Shown piece by piece: positions 25,676 through 34,207 of a stretch of DNA of 64,000 nucleotides. Under the pieces are notes generated by a model. It did no database searches, was not told the DNA's origin, and was given only the letters and a program-made list of their open reading frames with translations. Each line of letters begins with the position of its first letter. Position 1 is the stretch's first letter. The translations under genes were made by a program, and so were the position numbers. Source of the stretch: Candidatus Lindowbacteria bacterium RIFCSPLOWO2_12_FULL_62_27 (GTDB taxonomy: Bacteria; Lindowbacteria; 2-12-FULL-62-27); contig MFPR01000019.1 in assembly GCA_001784175.1 (NCBI GenBank), positions 7,994 through 71,993 of the forward strand, written 5' to 3'.

Positions 25676-27316
25676 TTGCTCCGGAAAACGAAAACGCGGG
25701 CCCGGACGCGGCCGGGTCAGCGCCTCCGGCGCCGGCCGTCCCCCGCGCCGGACCTGACCTATCCGCCCGGCGATTTCGCCGACAACGTCATTCGCAGCAT
25801 GGTTGACACCCTGATCGTGACGGACGCGCGCGGGGTGGTCCGGCGCGTCAACGAAGTGACGTGCAGGCTGTCCGGCTATGTTGAACGCGAACTCGTCGGC
25901 CGGCCGGTGGGGATCCTGTTTGTCGAGCAGAAAAAAATGCCGTTCATGGAATACTGGATGAAAAAACTGGACACCGGCATGGTCGCCCGGGACGTCGGCA
26001 TGACCCTGCGGACCAAATCCGGCGTCGACATCCCCATGTTCTTCTCCGGGTCCGTCATGAAAAACCGCCGCGGCGACGTCCTCGGCAGCGTCTTTGTCGG
26101 CCGCGACATGCGCGAGACCCAGAAACTCATGCAGTCCTCGACCGAGGCCATCCTCGACGCGCGCCAGAAAGCCACCGAGCTTCGGAAACACGCCCAGGAG
26201 CTGGCGGACCAGAAGGCCTACAACGAGGAGATCGTGTCGGCCATCCCGACCGCCCTCCTTGTCCTCAATACCGAGTTCGACATCCTGTCCGTGAACCGCC
26301 GCTATCAGGAACTCTTCGGCCTCGGCGCCGAGGAGGTGTACCTCCGGCCCTTCGTCGAATGCGTGGGCGAGATCAGCGACGAAACGCGTGCGCGGATTCT
26401 CGAGCGCCTCGAACAGCTCAAGTCCCAGGGCGGGGCCATGGCAAGTTTCGAGTTCCCGTTCCTCCGGGCCGACCGCGCCTCCGGCGCCGAACCCGCGGCG
26501 AAAATCGTCTCGATGTCGGCCGTCGTCCTTCGGCTGACCCGCGACGTGAGGCTCCTCATCCTGCTGGAAGACGTCACCGAATCCAAGCGCCTCATGGAGC
26601 ATCTGGTCCGGAGCGAAAAGCTGGAGGCGACCACCAACCTCGCCGCCGGCCTGGCCCACGAAATCAAAAACCCGCTCGGCATCATCCTCGGCCATATTCA
26701 GCTTCTGTCCATGAAACTCAAAGCCCAACAGGCCGCCGATGGCGACGTGAAGCACAGCGTCCAGGTCATCGAAAAAATGGTCGACCGCGCGACCTCGCTG
26801 GTCCGCGGCCTCATGGATTTCGCCCGCGAAACCGAAGTGCGGCCCAAGCCCATTCAGCTTCACGAGTTCCTCTCCGGCATCCTCGACATGGTCTTCCCCC
26901 GCATGAACGAACACAAAATCCACCTCATCCAGCAGTATCCCCGGCGACGGCCCATGACCATCCGCGCCGACGAAACCATGATGACACAGCTCTTCACCAA
27001 CCTCCTCTTCAACGCCATCGAAAGCATGACCGACGGCGGGGAACTCCGCGTCGAAACGCTAGCCGTCGAGGAGACGAACATGGCGCAGGTCCGCATCGCC
27101 GACTCCGGATGCGGCATTCCGCCCGAACATCTCGCCCGCGTCTTTCAGCCGTTTTTCTCCACCAAACCCAAGGGCACCGGCATGGGCCTGCCCGTCTGTT
27201 ACGGGATCGTCGAAAAGCACGGCGGCCAGATCGACATCCAGAGCGAGGCCGGCCGGGGCACGACCGTCACCGTGTGGCTGCCGCTGCACGCGCCGAAGCA
27301 CGCCGGAACGCCCTGA
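25676..27316 (+). CDS. NtrB-like PAS sensor histidine kinase (soluble)
   Basis: 546 residues with no membrane segment. PAS 1 (about 35-150, with LSGYVERELVGRPVG), a coiled linker (150-185), PAS 2 (186-300), a dimerisation domain with the phospho-acceptor H328 in LAAGLAHEIKNPLG, and the ATPase with N446 in TNLLFNAIES, DSGCG (476-480), FFSTKPKGTGMGL. It should phosphorylate the response regulator encoded next. The start is taken as TTG 25676, two bases after the STAS stop, because PAS 1 begins near residue 36 and no ATG is available before it. Residues about 13-28 are encoded by a palindrome related to insertions in two PIN genes (25715-25759). Confidence 0.93.
   Translation: MLRKTKTRARTRPGQRLRRRPSPAPDLTYPPGDFADNVIRSMVDTLIVTDARGVVRRVNEVTCRLSGYVERELVGRPVGILFVEQKKMPFMEYWMKKLDTGMVARDVGMTLRTKSGVDIPMFFSGSVMKNRRGDVLGSVFVGRDMRETQKLMQSSTEAILDARQKATELRKHAQELADQKAYNEEIVSAIPTALLVLNTEFDILSVNRRYQELFGLGAEEVYLRPFVECVGEISDETRARILERLEQLKSQGGAMASFEFPFLRADRASGAEPAAKIVSMSAVVLRLTRDVRLLILLEDVTESKRLMEHLVRSEKLEATTNLAAGLAHEIKNPLGIILGHIQLLSMKLKAQQAADGDVKHSVQVIEKMVDRATSLVRGLMDFARETEVRPKPIQLHEFLSGILDMVFPRMNEHKIHLIQQYPRRRPMTIRADETMMTQLFTNLLFNAIESMTDGGELRVETLAVEETNMAQVRIADSGCGIPPEHLARVFQPFFSTKPKGTGMGLPVCYGIVEKHGGQIDIQSEAGRGTTVTVWLPLHAPKHAGTP
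25715..25759 (+). repeat. Coding palindrome, third likely copy of the PIN-insertion element
   Basis: It begins GGTCAGCGCCTCCGGCGCC and ends CTGACC, an imperfect palindrome. The first 19 bases match the minus-strand sequence of the insert in vapC (39322-39360). It falls in the unconserved N-terminus of the kinase. Confidence 0.55.
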
Positions 27317-27321
27317 GCGCG

Positions 27322-28761
27322 ATGTCCGCGAAGCAGATCCTCGTCGTGGACGATGAGGAAGAGTTCGGCTGGTTTCTGAAGAAGGCGCTCGAACAGGAGG
27401 GGTACCAGGTCGATCACGTTCTCTCCGCCGAAGCCGCCCTCCAGCGGGCGCTGTCGAAGGACCCGGTGGACCTGATGATTCTGGACCACAAGATGCCGGG
27501 CATGAGCGGCGTCGATCTCTTGAAGCGGCTGAGTTTCGAGAAGAAACTTCCGCGGACCATCATGATGACCGCCTTCGGGCACCGCGCCATGGCCGTCGAG
27601 TGCCTCGAGCTTGGCGTGTTTGACTTCGTCCAAAAACCCTTCAACCTCGACAACATGCTCTTCCGCGTCTACCGCGCGTTCGAGGGAAAGGCCGGCGCGC
27701 CGGACGCGGTCGGGGGAAAATCCAAGTGGCGCAAGAGCACCGCCGGGATCACCTACGCCAGCCCCGTGATGAAAAATATTCTGAACACGATCGACAAAGT
27801 CGCCAAGGAAAACGTGCCGGTCCTGATCCTCGGCGAAACCGGCACCGGCAAGGAACTCATCGCGTCGGCCATCCATCACAACACCTACAATCCCCGCAAG
27901 GACCGGACCTTCATCGCGATCAACTGCAGTTCGCTTTCGGAATCGCTTCTCGAAAGCGAGCTGTTCGGGCACGCCAGGGGCGCCTTCACCGGCGCGGTGG
28001 GCACGAAGCTCGGCATATTCGAGGCCGCAGCCGGCGGCACGCTCTTTCTGGACGAGATCGTCGACGCTTCGCCGGCGATCCAGGCCAAGCTCCTGCGGGT
28101 CCTCGACTCGGGCGAGTATTTCAAGCTCGGCGAGACGCGGCCCCGCAAGGCCGACGTGCGGATCCTCGCAGCTACCAACCAGGATATTCCGGACCGGATC
28201 GCCGCCGGCGCGTTCCGGGAGGATCTGTACCAGCGACTCAAGGGCGTCCAGATTTTCATCCCGCCGCTCCGGGAGCGCCCGGAGGACATCCCGATCCTGA
28301 TCGATTTTTATCTCGACTATTACAACCGCCTCGCCGAAAAGGACGTAACCCTGAGCGACGACGCGCGGGCGGCGCTGACAAAATACGAATGGATCGGAAA
28401 CATCCGCGAGCTCAGCCACCTCGTGCAGAACCTCGTGATCGTCTCCGAAGGCTCCGTGGTCCGGCTGTCCGACCTGCCCGATTCCGTCACCCGGACGGCG
28501 GCCCAAACCCGCCCGAAGGGAACGGCCGGCCCGGTCATCAACATGGAGAGCATCCCGCCGGGCGCGTCGCTTTCGGAACTTCGGGCCGGCGCCCTCGAGC
28601 AGGTCGAGCGCGCCTATTTCGTGCAGCTTCTGAAAGCGCACCACGGCAAAATCCAGGCGGTGGCCGACTCGGCCAAAGTCACGCGCCGGCACGTGTCGCA
28701 GAAACTGAAAGAACTCGGAATCAACCCCAAACAGTACAAGGTCCGCAAGCGCAAAAAATGA
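27322..28761 (+). CDS. Sigma-54-dependent response regulator, NtrC type
   Basis: 479 residues. Receiver domain with phospho-acceptor D55 (MILDHKMPGM), T83 and K105; AAA+ domain with Walker A GETGTGKE (171-178), the sigma-54 contact loop GAFTGA (220-225), Walker B LFLDEI (241-246) and arginine-finger region REDLYQRL; C-terminal Fis-type helix-turn-helix (about 440-475, KVTRRHVSQKLKELGI). It activates sigma-54 promoters when phosphorylated, presumably by the kinase five bases upstream. I could not find a convincing -24/-12 promoter in the window, so its targets are unknown. Confidence 0.95.
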   Translation: MSAKQILVVDDEEEFGWFLKKALEQEGYQVDHVLSAEAALQRALSKDPVDLMILDHKMPGMSGVDLLKRLSFEKKLPRTIMMTAFGHRAMAVECLELGVFDFVQKPFNLDNMLFRVYRAFEGKAGAPDAVGGKSKWRKSTAGITYASPVMKNILNTIDKVAKENVPVLILGETGTGKELIASAIHHNTYNPRKDRTFIAINCSSLSESLLESELFGHARGAFTGAVGTKLGIFEAAAGGTLFLDEIVDASPAIQAKLLRVLDSGEYFKLGETRPRKADVRILAATNQDIPDRIAAGAFREDLYQRLKGVQIFIPPLRERPEDIPILIDFYLDYYNRLAEKDVTLSDDARAALTKYEWIGNIRELSHLVQNLVIVSEGSVVRLSDLPDSVTRTAAQTRPKGTAGPVINMESIPPGASLSELRAGALEQVERAYFVQLLKAHHGKIQAVADSAKVTRRHVSQKLKELGINPKQYKVRKRKK

Positions 28762-29621
28762 CACTCGACCCGCGCGCGCGGGAGGTTCTGCAAAGGATCG
28801 AGGGCATTGCGGCCCTGCCGACCATCGCCCGCCGGGCGATCGACCTTCTGGACAACCCGCATTCGAACGTCGACCAGATCTGCGCCGTGGCCTCGGTCGA
28901 CCCGGGCCTGGTGACGCTCCTTCTTCGCACCGTCAACTCCGCCTACTTCGGACTGCGCTCGCGCGTGACGTCGGTCAAGCACGCGCTGGTGATTCTGGGC
29001 ATCGAAAAATTCCGCCGGCTGATCGTGGCCTCGGCCCTCATGCAGAAATTCCGGGGCGTGTCCAAGGCCGTCGACGAGGCCTTCTGGGACCACGCCCTGC
29101 ACGCGGCCCAGTGGTCCAAGGAAATCGGCCGGCATCTGCGGCTCGACAACCCCGACGACCTGTACATCTGCGGCCTCATCCACAATACGGGCCATTTCGT
29201 GATCCTCCTGTATTTCAAATCCGAATCCAAGATCATCGAAGCCGCCGTCCGGTCCGGCGCGCCGCCGGTCCGGGCCGAAAAGGACATCCTGGGATGGACC
29301 CACGCCGAAATCGGCGCCTGGCTGTTTCACCACTGGAAAATGCCGGAAGAAATCATCGAAAGCGCCTTCTATCATCACCACGACCTGCGCCGCGTCAAAC
29401 CCAAAAAAGACCTGCGCTCCTCAACCCTCGTCGTCCATCTCGCCGCCGCCCTCACCGACATCGATCCCGCGTCCGGCGCCTACGACTACGACGAGAAACT
29501 GGAAAAAACCTTCCGGTCGCACGAGGGCCTGCTGGCCTTGCAGGACATCGACGCCGTCAAACTCTCAGACGAAGTCAGCGCCGCCTGCGAGGCGGTCAGA
29601 AAAATATTTGCTAAGTCCTGA
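28758..29621 (+). CDS. HDOD-domain signalling protein with degenerate HD pair and altered C-terminus
   Basis: 287 residues; the ATG overlaps the response-regulator stop (ATGA). HDOD core: ALPTIARRAIDLLDNP, VASVDPGLVTLLLRTVNSAYFGL, VKHALVILGIEKFRRLIV, then GLIHNTGHFV where an active HD domain would have HD; here N143 replaces Asp, so phosphohydrolase activity is unlikely, as in many HDOD proteins. The last three residues and the stop codon lie beyond a 24-bp repeat (29587-29610) and come from inserted DNA; the original end may be the one still readable at 30804 onward (EAVRKIFGNPGF...). Its stop overlaps the tail of the minus-strand nucleotidyltransferase gene by 11 bp. Confidence 0.9.
   Translation: MTLDPRAREVLQRIEGIAALPTIARRAIDLLDNPHSNVDQICAVASVDPGLVTLLLRTVNSAYFGLRSRVTSVKHALVILGIEKFRRLIVASALMQKFRGVSKAVDEAFWDHALHAAQWSKEIGRHLRLDNPDDLYICGLIHNTGHFVILLYFKSESKIIEAAVRSGAPPVRAEKDILGWTHAEIGAWLFHHWKMPEEIIESAFYHHHDLRRVKPKKDLRSSTLVVHLAAALTDIDPASGAYDYDEKLEKTFRSHEGLLALQDIDAVKLSDEVSAACEAVRKIFAKS
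29587..29610 (+). repeat. Left copy of 24-bp direct repeat (in 3' end of HDOD gene)
   Basis: Starts GCGAGGCGGTCAGAAAAAT and ends TTTG. The copy at 30804-30827 matches at 23 of 24 positions. The repeats bracket the nucleotidyltransferase/antitoxin/vapC-fragment segment. Confidence 0.9.
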
Positions 29622-30276
29622 TAATCTCCGCGACCACCGTCCGGATTTTGCCGGTCATCCACTGGAGTTCCTGGTCGGTGAGCGCCAGCTTGGTTCCCTC
29701 GACGTTGATCACCTCCAGCCGCCGGTTGATGGCGGCGACCAGCTCATGTGTCTCCAGGGTGCGTTTCAGGTCTTCACAGGCAACGCGAAAGGCCTCCGGA
29801 TAACACTCGTGGAGAACGCACAAATCGTGGATGTCCGTCGGTTCGATCCGGTTCACGATGCAGCGCATTTTTTCAACGGCCATGTCCTCGGGGGACAGGA
29901 CCGGCAGTTGCAGGTCCGGATCGATCAGAACGCTTAGAGGCCTCCATATCTTGCCGATGTCGACCTTGATCGGCTTTCCCGCGGTCGGGTACTCCACATA
30001 AATCTGGCAAAAATGCTCGCCCCGGCGCTCGACCCGGTGGCCGATCTTGTCTTTCTCGCAGGTCTGCACAAGCTCTCGCATGGCCCTGTAACTCGACACT
30101 TCTTCCTTTGGGCTGAACACATCGATATCCGTGCTGGTCCTCGCCTGCCGCGGATTTCGCAGCGTGAGCCATGTGCCGCCGCCCAGCGCGAAATTCTCGC
30201 GGATCAGCGGATGGGCCATCACCCATTGGGCAAGCGCCAGGACATCCTCGCGAAGAATGACGCGTTGTTCAGCCAT
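29611..30276 (-). CDS. AbiEii/MenT-like nucleotidyltransferase (putative toxin)
   Basis: 221 residues from ATG 30276, which has GAAGG six bases upstream and overlaps the antitoxin gene by 8 bp. The nucleotidyltransferase signature is present: LGGGTWLTLR (31-40) and the metal aspartates D50 and D52 in TSTDIDVFSP, with D106 (KVDIGKI) a likely third. The helical C-terminal part has VEKMRCIVNRIEPTDIHDLCVLHE (134-157). Members of this group act as toxins in type IV-like or MenAT-like systems by transferring nucleotides to RNA or other targets. The tandem small upstream gene supports a toxin-antitoxin reading. Its C-terminal half is shared with the chimeric gene at 38400-39131. Confidence 0.85.
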   Translation of the reverse strand: MAEQRVILREDVLALAQWVMAHPLIRENFALGGGTWLTLRNPRQARTSTDIDVFSPKEEVSSYRAMRELVQTCEKDKIGHRVERRGEHFCQIYVEYPTAGKPIKVDIGKIWRPLSVLIDPDLQLPVLSPEDMAVEKMRCIVNRIEPTDIHDLCVLHECYPEAFRVACEDLKRTLETHELVAAINRRLEVINVEGTKLALTDQELQWMTGKIRTVVAEIIRT

Positions 30277-30601
30277 AGAGACCTTCAACCAGTCCAAGGC
30301 GCGCGTTCCGTTCGAGGGCGGTGGGGGCGGACCGCGCAAATCGCAGGGCGGTTCGTCGGTTGAGCGCTTTGGGTATGAGTTGCGGGGCCCTCGTATACAG
30401 CACGCGGGCGATTTCCATGAGGGTCATCCGGCCCTCCTCCCTCCAGAAAATGGGCCTTAACTCCCTTGGGATATCGATTGCCCACCGGGTTCTTGCGGCC
30501 TCGACCGCCGCCGCCCGCTTGGCGGCGCTTCGGATCCCCTTGGTGGCCCTGCCTCCCAGCCTTCCCAGCGCCACGGCATGCGGGTTTTTTCGTCTTCTCA
30601 T
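30269..30601 (-). CDS. Putative antitoxin of the nucleotidyltransferase pair
   Basis: 110 residues, first gene of the two-gene unit. A basic, Ala-rich N-terminal part (LGRLGGRATKGIRSAAKRAA) is followed by a module of about 60 residues beginning IFWREEGRMTLMEIARVL and ending GLVEGLYG. That module is clearly related to residues 70-131 of the 38400-39131 protein. The promoter places the ATG at or next to the transcription start, so the message is probably leaderless. The antitoxin role is inferred from gene order and overlap. Confidence 0.7.
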   Translation of the reverse strand: MRRRKNPHAVALGRLGGRATKGIRSAAKRAAAVEAARTRWAIDIPRELRPIFWREEGRMTLMEIARVLYTRAPQLIPKALNRRTALRFARSAPTALERNARLGLVEGLYG

Positions 30602-30607
30602 AGGCTA

Positions 30608-30636
30608 TTTATACAACAGCGCTGTCGCATTATCAA
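30608..30636 (-). promoter_or_regulatory. Sigma-70-like promoter with palindromic operator for the antitoxin-toxin pair
   Basis: On the minus strand: TTGATA (30636-30631), 17 bases, TATAAA (30613-30608), then six bases to the ATG. The spacer holds the perfect palindrome ACAGCGCTGT (30616-30625), a good place for an autoregulating antitoxin to bind. Confidence 0.75.
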
Positions 30637-30664
30637 TGGACCCCCATTTTTCATATCGAGATTA

Positions 30665-30807
30665 TTAAACGTACCAGTCTTCGGTCCGAAGACCCGTAAA
30701 CAGGCGGAAGTGTTTGGTGTTGTGGGTGACGAGGGTGGCGCGGTGGACGAGGGCCGTGGCCGCGATGAAGGTGTCCACGTCGCCGACGGGACGGCCCCGG
30801 CCGGCGA
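30665..30807 (-). pseudogene. 3' fragment of a vapC (PIN toxin) gene
   Basis: Minus-strand translation gives about 46 residues, AGRGRPVGDVDTFIAATALVH then ATLVTHNTKHF and LRTEDWYV with a stop at 30667-30665, almost identical to the last third of the intact vapC at 39181-39624. The 5' two thirds are missing; homology stops at the 24-bp repeat. It lacks the 16-residue insert carried by the intact gene, and so shows the uninterrupted LAGRG junction. Confidence 0.9.
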
Positions 30808-30827
30808 GGCGGTCAGAAAAATCTTTG
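30804..30827 (+). repeat. Right copy of 24-bp direct repeat
   Basis: Differs from the copy at 29587-29610 at one base. It is followed by sequence that continues the HDOD frame (FGNPGFRPPLKRGD, then stop). Its first bases, GCGAGGC, are also present in vapC, so the right junction has microhomology. Confidence 0.88.
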
Positions 30828-30833
30828 GAAATC

Positions 30834-30880
30834 CGGGGTTTCGTCCCCCCTTGAAAAGGGGGGACTGAGGGGGGTTCGCC
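30834..30880. repeat. C/G-rich hairpin repeat (REP-like)
   Basis: A hairpin TCCCCCCTT-GA-AAGGGGGGA (30844-30864 with flanks) is followed by a further GGGGGG run. C-run/G-run palindromes of this form recur between genes in many bacteria. It lies downstream of the minus-strand exoprotein operon and could stop transcription, although no T-run follows. Confidence 0.6.
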
Positions 30881-30916
30881 TTTTCTTCACCTCCTTCCCC
30901 GAATCCGCCCGGACCC

Positions 30917-33900
30917 TTACCTCACAATCGCCAGCTTGTCCACGAATTTCGCCCCGCCGATTTCGAGAATGTAGATATAAACGCCGGACCCCACCCTCTG
31001 CCCGTGCCGGTCGGTCGTGTCCCATTTCAAGGTCGAGTTGGTTCCCGGCGCGCCCGCCTCTTTGAGTTCCTTCACCAGGCGTCCTCCAACGTCATAGATT
31101 TTCAGCGTCACCTCTCCGGCGGATTGTAGATTGTATTTGAATATCATGTTGCCCGCCGCGTCCGGCCCCGGGTTCGGAAAGACGAAGGTCCGATCCTTGC
31201 TGAAATTTGGCGCGAGAAGCGCCGATAGATAGTCCGCATATCCGACAGCCACCATCAACGTCACCGGCGACCGGTCGTCCGTGATCTGCAGGACCGCCGA
31301 GGAGGTTTGGGTCATGTCCACCGCCCCGTCCGGTCCGCCCACGAGAAACGCGCGATATTCCGGCGGCAGCGCGCCCGCATCCCACTTGAGCGTGACGGCG
31401 CCCGCCGGCCCGCGGACGCTGAGGGGCCAGAACGTCGCGGTCTTCACAGGCGCCGCGATGCTCGCGCCGTAATAATGAGCGGTTGGCGCGCCGCCGGGCG
31501 CCGCCGGATCCTGCTGCATTCCCGACGCGTCTCCGACGAACACCTGCAAGTCTCCATACAGCCCGGGCGCTTTCCAGAGATCGTTCACGTCTTCGCCGTC
31601 GGCCGCGGCAGGCGCTACGCCGATGAAAGAGAACTCGTCCCGGATTTCGCTCTTCGATCCGTAGGCCATGAGACGCAGACGCCAGTTCGTCATGTCCCTC
31701 TCCATATTCTTATACAAGGCCGCCTGGCGTTTTGAGTTTGCTGTTTGAGGCAGGCGCGGGTTGGGATAAAACACCAGCGTGCAGGCCTGGTTGACTTTGA
31801 CCCACATCCCAACCCACGGTTTGAGCTGCGCCGCCGTGTCGCCGCTTCCCATCGGATTGATGTACTGCTCCGCGCTCTGGTCCCGCCATTGCAAACGCGT
31901 GTCGATGACCGACGCCGAATTCAACCCGCGCAGCAGGACCACGGGCGCCGTCCCGGACGGATCCGTATCCACGGCGACGTCATCCAGCCAGTCGATGAAA
32001 TGCGTGAAAGGATTGCCGATCATGTTGGCCCCGGTCGCGAGCGGCAGGAGGAAGGTGTCCGGGTTCGGGATGGGTGAATCCGCCAGCCCGACGCCAGTCG
32101 CAACCGTGGACTTGAACCAGTACCCACGCCCGGCCGCATAGGAGTCGAATTCCCCATTGGCGGAATTGTTCGGCGCCGACTGACCGGCCACCGATTTATA
32201 TCTGTCAAATGTGCCGTTCGCCGAGGCGATGGCGGGATCGTACCAGTAGGATGTCGCGGTTCCGCTGTAGGACAACTGTGAGAGCCCGGCCAAACGGGTG
32301 TCCGGATGTTTGAACGGCGCGATGAGCGTCCACTTGTTTGCCGGCACATCCCGCCGGTCCGTATACGCCACGAGCGTGCCGTTCCCGCCGCCGGTGGATG
32401 CCGACGCCTTCACGATGTAGACCCCGTTCCCCGCGCCCAGTGTCAGCGTGCAGGCCAAGATGCCGTCCGCCGGCGTGATGGTGGTAGTCCCGGCCGTCAC
32501 GGATGCGCCGCCGGCGGCGCCGCTTCCATTATAATCAATCGCGAACGTGACGGTTTCATTGGACACCGTATCGCCGGCGGCGTCATAGACGGCGATCGAA
32601 AACGGCGCCAATTGGCCCGCAGCGACGACTGGATGGTTGCCGCTGAATACCGCAACCGAATCTCCGGCAAGCCCGCCGCCCGTCATGGTCGCCGACGCCG
32701 TCACTGCGATGTATCGAGGAATGTCGATGTAAGTGACTTTGATGGAATCCCCGGGACGGACATAGAGCTTCCCGTCATTGCCGATGTTCGAGGCGCTGAT
32801 CGACACGGCCACCGTGCCCTGAAAGGTCGACGAGTTCGCCGACTGTTCGCTCAGCACGACCGTTTCGATCTCGGTTCCCAAGGTGACATTCGTAATCGTC
32901 ACGGCCGTGGTTTCGATGGCACCGGCATTGGCGTTGGGATCCGTGTCGTTGACCTCCACCACGATGCTGTCCATGGCGCGCGCCCGGTAGCTCGCCGCCG
33001 CCGGCCCGTTCGGTTGAATCAACCGCACGGCGCCGAAACTCACATTCGTATCGATCCGGAGGACGCGGACCGCGGACGGCGCACCGGTATTCCCTAGGCG
33101 GTCGATCGCCCGGATCCGCCAGGAATAGGTGTCGTTGTACAGACCGCTGACGGTGTCGGCCGTTCGGGAGCCGCCGACGGTGTCCGCAAAGACCAGCCCG
33201 GTGAACGCCGAACTCGTCGACACCTCCACAACGAAACTGTCGATCCCGACGCTGTCGGCGGGCGCAAGCCACGAAACCACCGGCCGGAACTGGCTCGTTT
33301 CATGGCCGTCCGCGGGCAGGAGGGCGCTGACCTGCCTCACGGACGTGTCCAGAATCAGAATGCGTCCGCTCGTCGTTTCATACGTGTTCGTGTCTCTCCC
33401 GATCACCCGCCAGTAGAAGGTGTCCTCGTGTGGAACGTCCCTGAGGATCGATGTGGATTTCGTGTCCACAATGCTGTCCACCAGACTTGTAAACGACGCG
33501 TTCTTGGACAACTGCCACGTATACGTTTCAGCCTCCTGCGAAGACCACGCAAACCGAACCGTGGCCTGGCTGGTTTCATGTCCGCTCGCCGGCGCGACAA
33601 GGGCGATTCCCAGGCCCGTATCAGCGACCGTCAGCGCCAGCGTTACGGTCTCCGCCGACGGCAACGACACCGCCGTTGAAGTTGCGCTGAGCAGAAGCGT
33701 GTCGGCCGACCCGTCGGCGGCGGCCGCCGGCGCCTGCACCAGCACGAGGACCACGGTTTCCGCAAGCTCTCGAAGAACGACGGTGCTCACGGGCGGATCG
33801 GAGGCGTCATAGACGCTGTCGCCATCCGCGTCCAGATACATCCCCCTCACAAAATTGGCGGTCGACTCGCCCCGGACCTGATAGGTGTCGTAGCCGTTGC

Positions 33901-34207
33901 CCAGATTCCGTATATGTTTGATGAAGACGTAGCTGTCCGCCGGCTGGATATCGGCGGTCTCAAGATTCGTCGCCACGTCCACCGCCGACAAGAGCGCCAC
34001 CGTCTCGTAGGCGGTGTCCGTATAGACGGTCCGGCTGTCTCCAAACAACTGGCCGGTGGATCTCAGGAGCCATGTGTACTGGAATGAGGCCACGTTGGTC
34101 AGAAGCGTGTTCGCCGGCGTGTGCGTTTCGCCGTGGATCGCGGCCGCATGGGGCAGACCGGCGCCGAGACTCATGAGAACAAGAATGAGTGCGATCGTCC
34201 GTTTCAT
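30917..34207 (-). CDS. Surface protein with fibronectin-like repeats and FlgD-type sorting domain
   Basis: 1096 residues from ATG 34207 (signal peptide TIALILVLMSLGAGLPHAAA). After an N-terminal DUF11-like region there are two fibronectin-like units (PASGHETSQ..., PADGHETSQ...), one divergent copy of the repeat that is tandem in the protein at 3-13610 (with the loop DTDPNANAGAIE), an Ig-like domain (FSGNHPVVAAGQLAPF), a module starting ANKWTLIAPFKHP, and a C-terminal sorting domain (FVFPNPGPD, GRLVKE, WDTTDRHGQRVGSGVYIYI, KLAIVR). It is probably exported and attached to the cell surface by the same machinery as the protein at 3-13610. The frame is open 72 codons further upstream, but the signal peptide fixes the start. 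Last gene of the minus-strand exoprotein operon. Confidence 0.87.
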   Translation of the reverse strand: MKRTIALILVLMSLGAGLPHAAAIHGETHTPANTLLTNVASFQYTWLLRSTGQLFGDSRTVYTDTAYETVALLSAVDVATNLETADIQPADSYVFIKHIRNLGNGYDTYQVRGESTANFVRGMYLDADGDSVYDASDPPVSTVVLRELAETVVLVLVQAPAAAADGSADTLLLSATSTAVSLPSAETVTLALTVADTGLGIALVAPASGHETSQATVRFAWSSQEAETYTWQLSKNASFTSLVDSIVDTKSTSILRDVPHEDTFYWRVIGRDTNTYETTSGRILILDTSVRQVSALLPADGHETSQFRPVVSWLAPADSVGIDSFVVEVSTSSAFTGLVFADTVGGSRTADTVSGLYNDTYSWRIRAIDRLGNTGAPSAVRVLRIDTNVSFGAVRLIQPNGPAAASYRARAMDSIVVEVNDTDPNANAGAIETTAVTITNVTLGTEIETVVLSEQSANSSTFQGTVAVSISASNIGNDGKLYVRPGDSIKVTYIDIPRYIAVTASATMTGGGLAGDSVAVFSGNHPVVAAGQLAPFSIAVYDAAGDTVSNETVTFAIDYNGSGAAGGASVTAGTTTITPADGILACTLTLGAGNGVYIVKASASTGGGNGTLVAYTDRRDVPANKWTLIAPFKHPDTRLAGLSQLSYSGTATSYWYDPAIASANGTFDRYKSVAGQSAPNNSANGEFDSYAAGRGYWFKSTVATGVGLADSPIPNPDTFLLPLATGANMIGNPFTHFIDWLDDVAVDTDPSGTAPVVLLRGLNSASVIDTRLQWRDQSAEQYINPMGSGDTAAQLKPWVGMWVKVNQACTLVFYPNPRLPQTANSKRQAALYKNMERDMTNWRLRLMAYGSKSEIRDEFSFIGVAPAAADGEDVNDLWKAPGLYGDLQVFVGDASGMQQDPAAPGGAPTAHYYGASIAAPVKTATFWPLSVRGPAGAVTLKWDAGALPPEYRAFLVGGPDGAVDMTQTSSAVLQITDDRSPVTLMVAVGYADYLSALLAPNFSKDRTFVFPNPGPDAAGNMIFKYNLQSAGEVTLKIYDVGGRLVKELKEAGAPGTNSTLKWDTTDRHGQRVGSGVYIYILEIGGAKFVDKLAIVR

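Noticed and set aside
29611-30803. Prophage or integrative element at the HDOD gene
   Set aside because: The segment contains only the toxin-antitoxin genes and a vapC fragment; no integrase, recombinase or tRNA target is present. It is reported as a cassette-like insertion instead.
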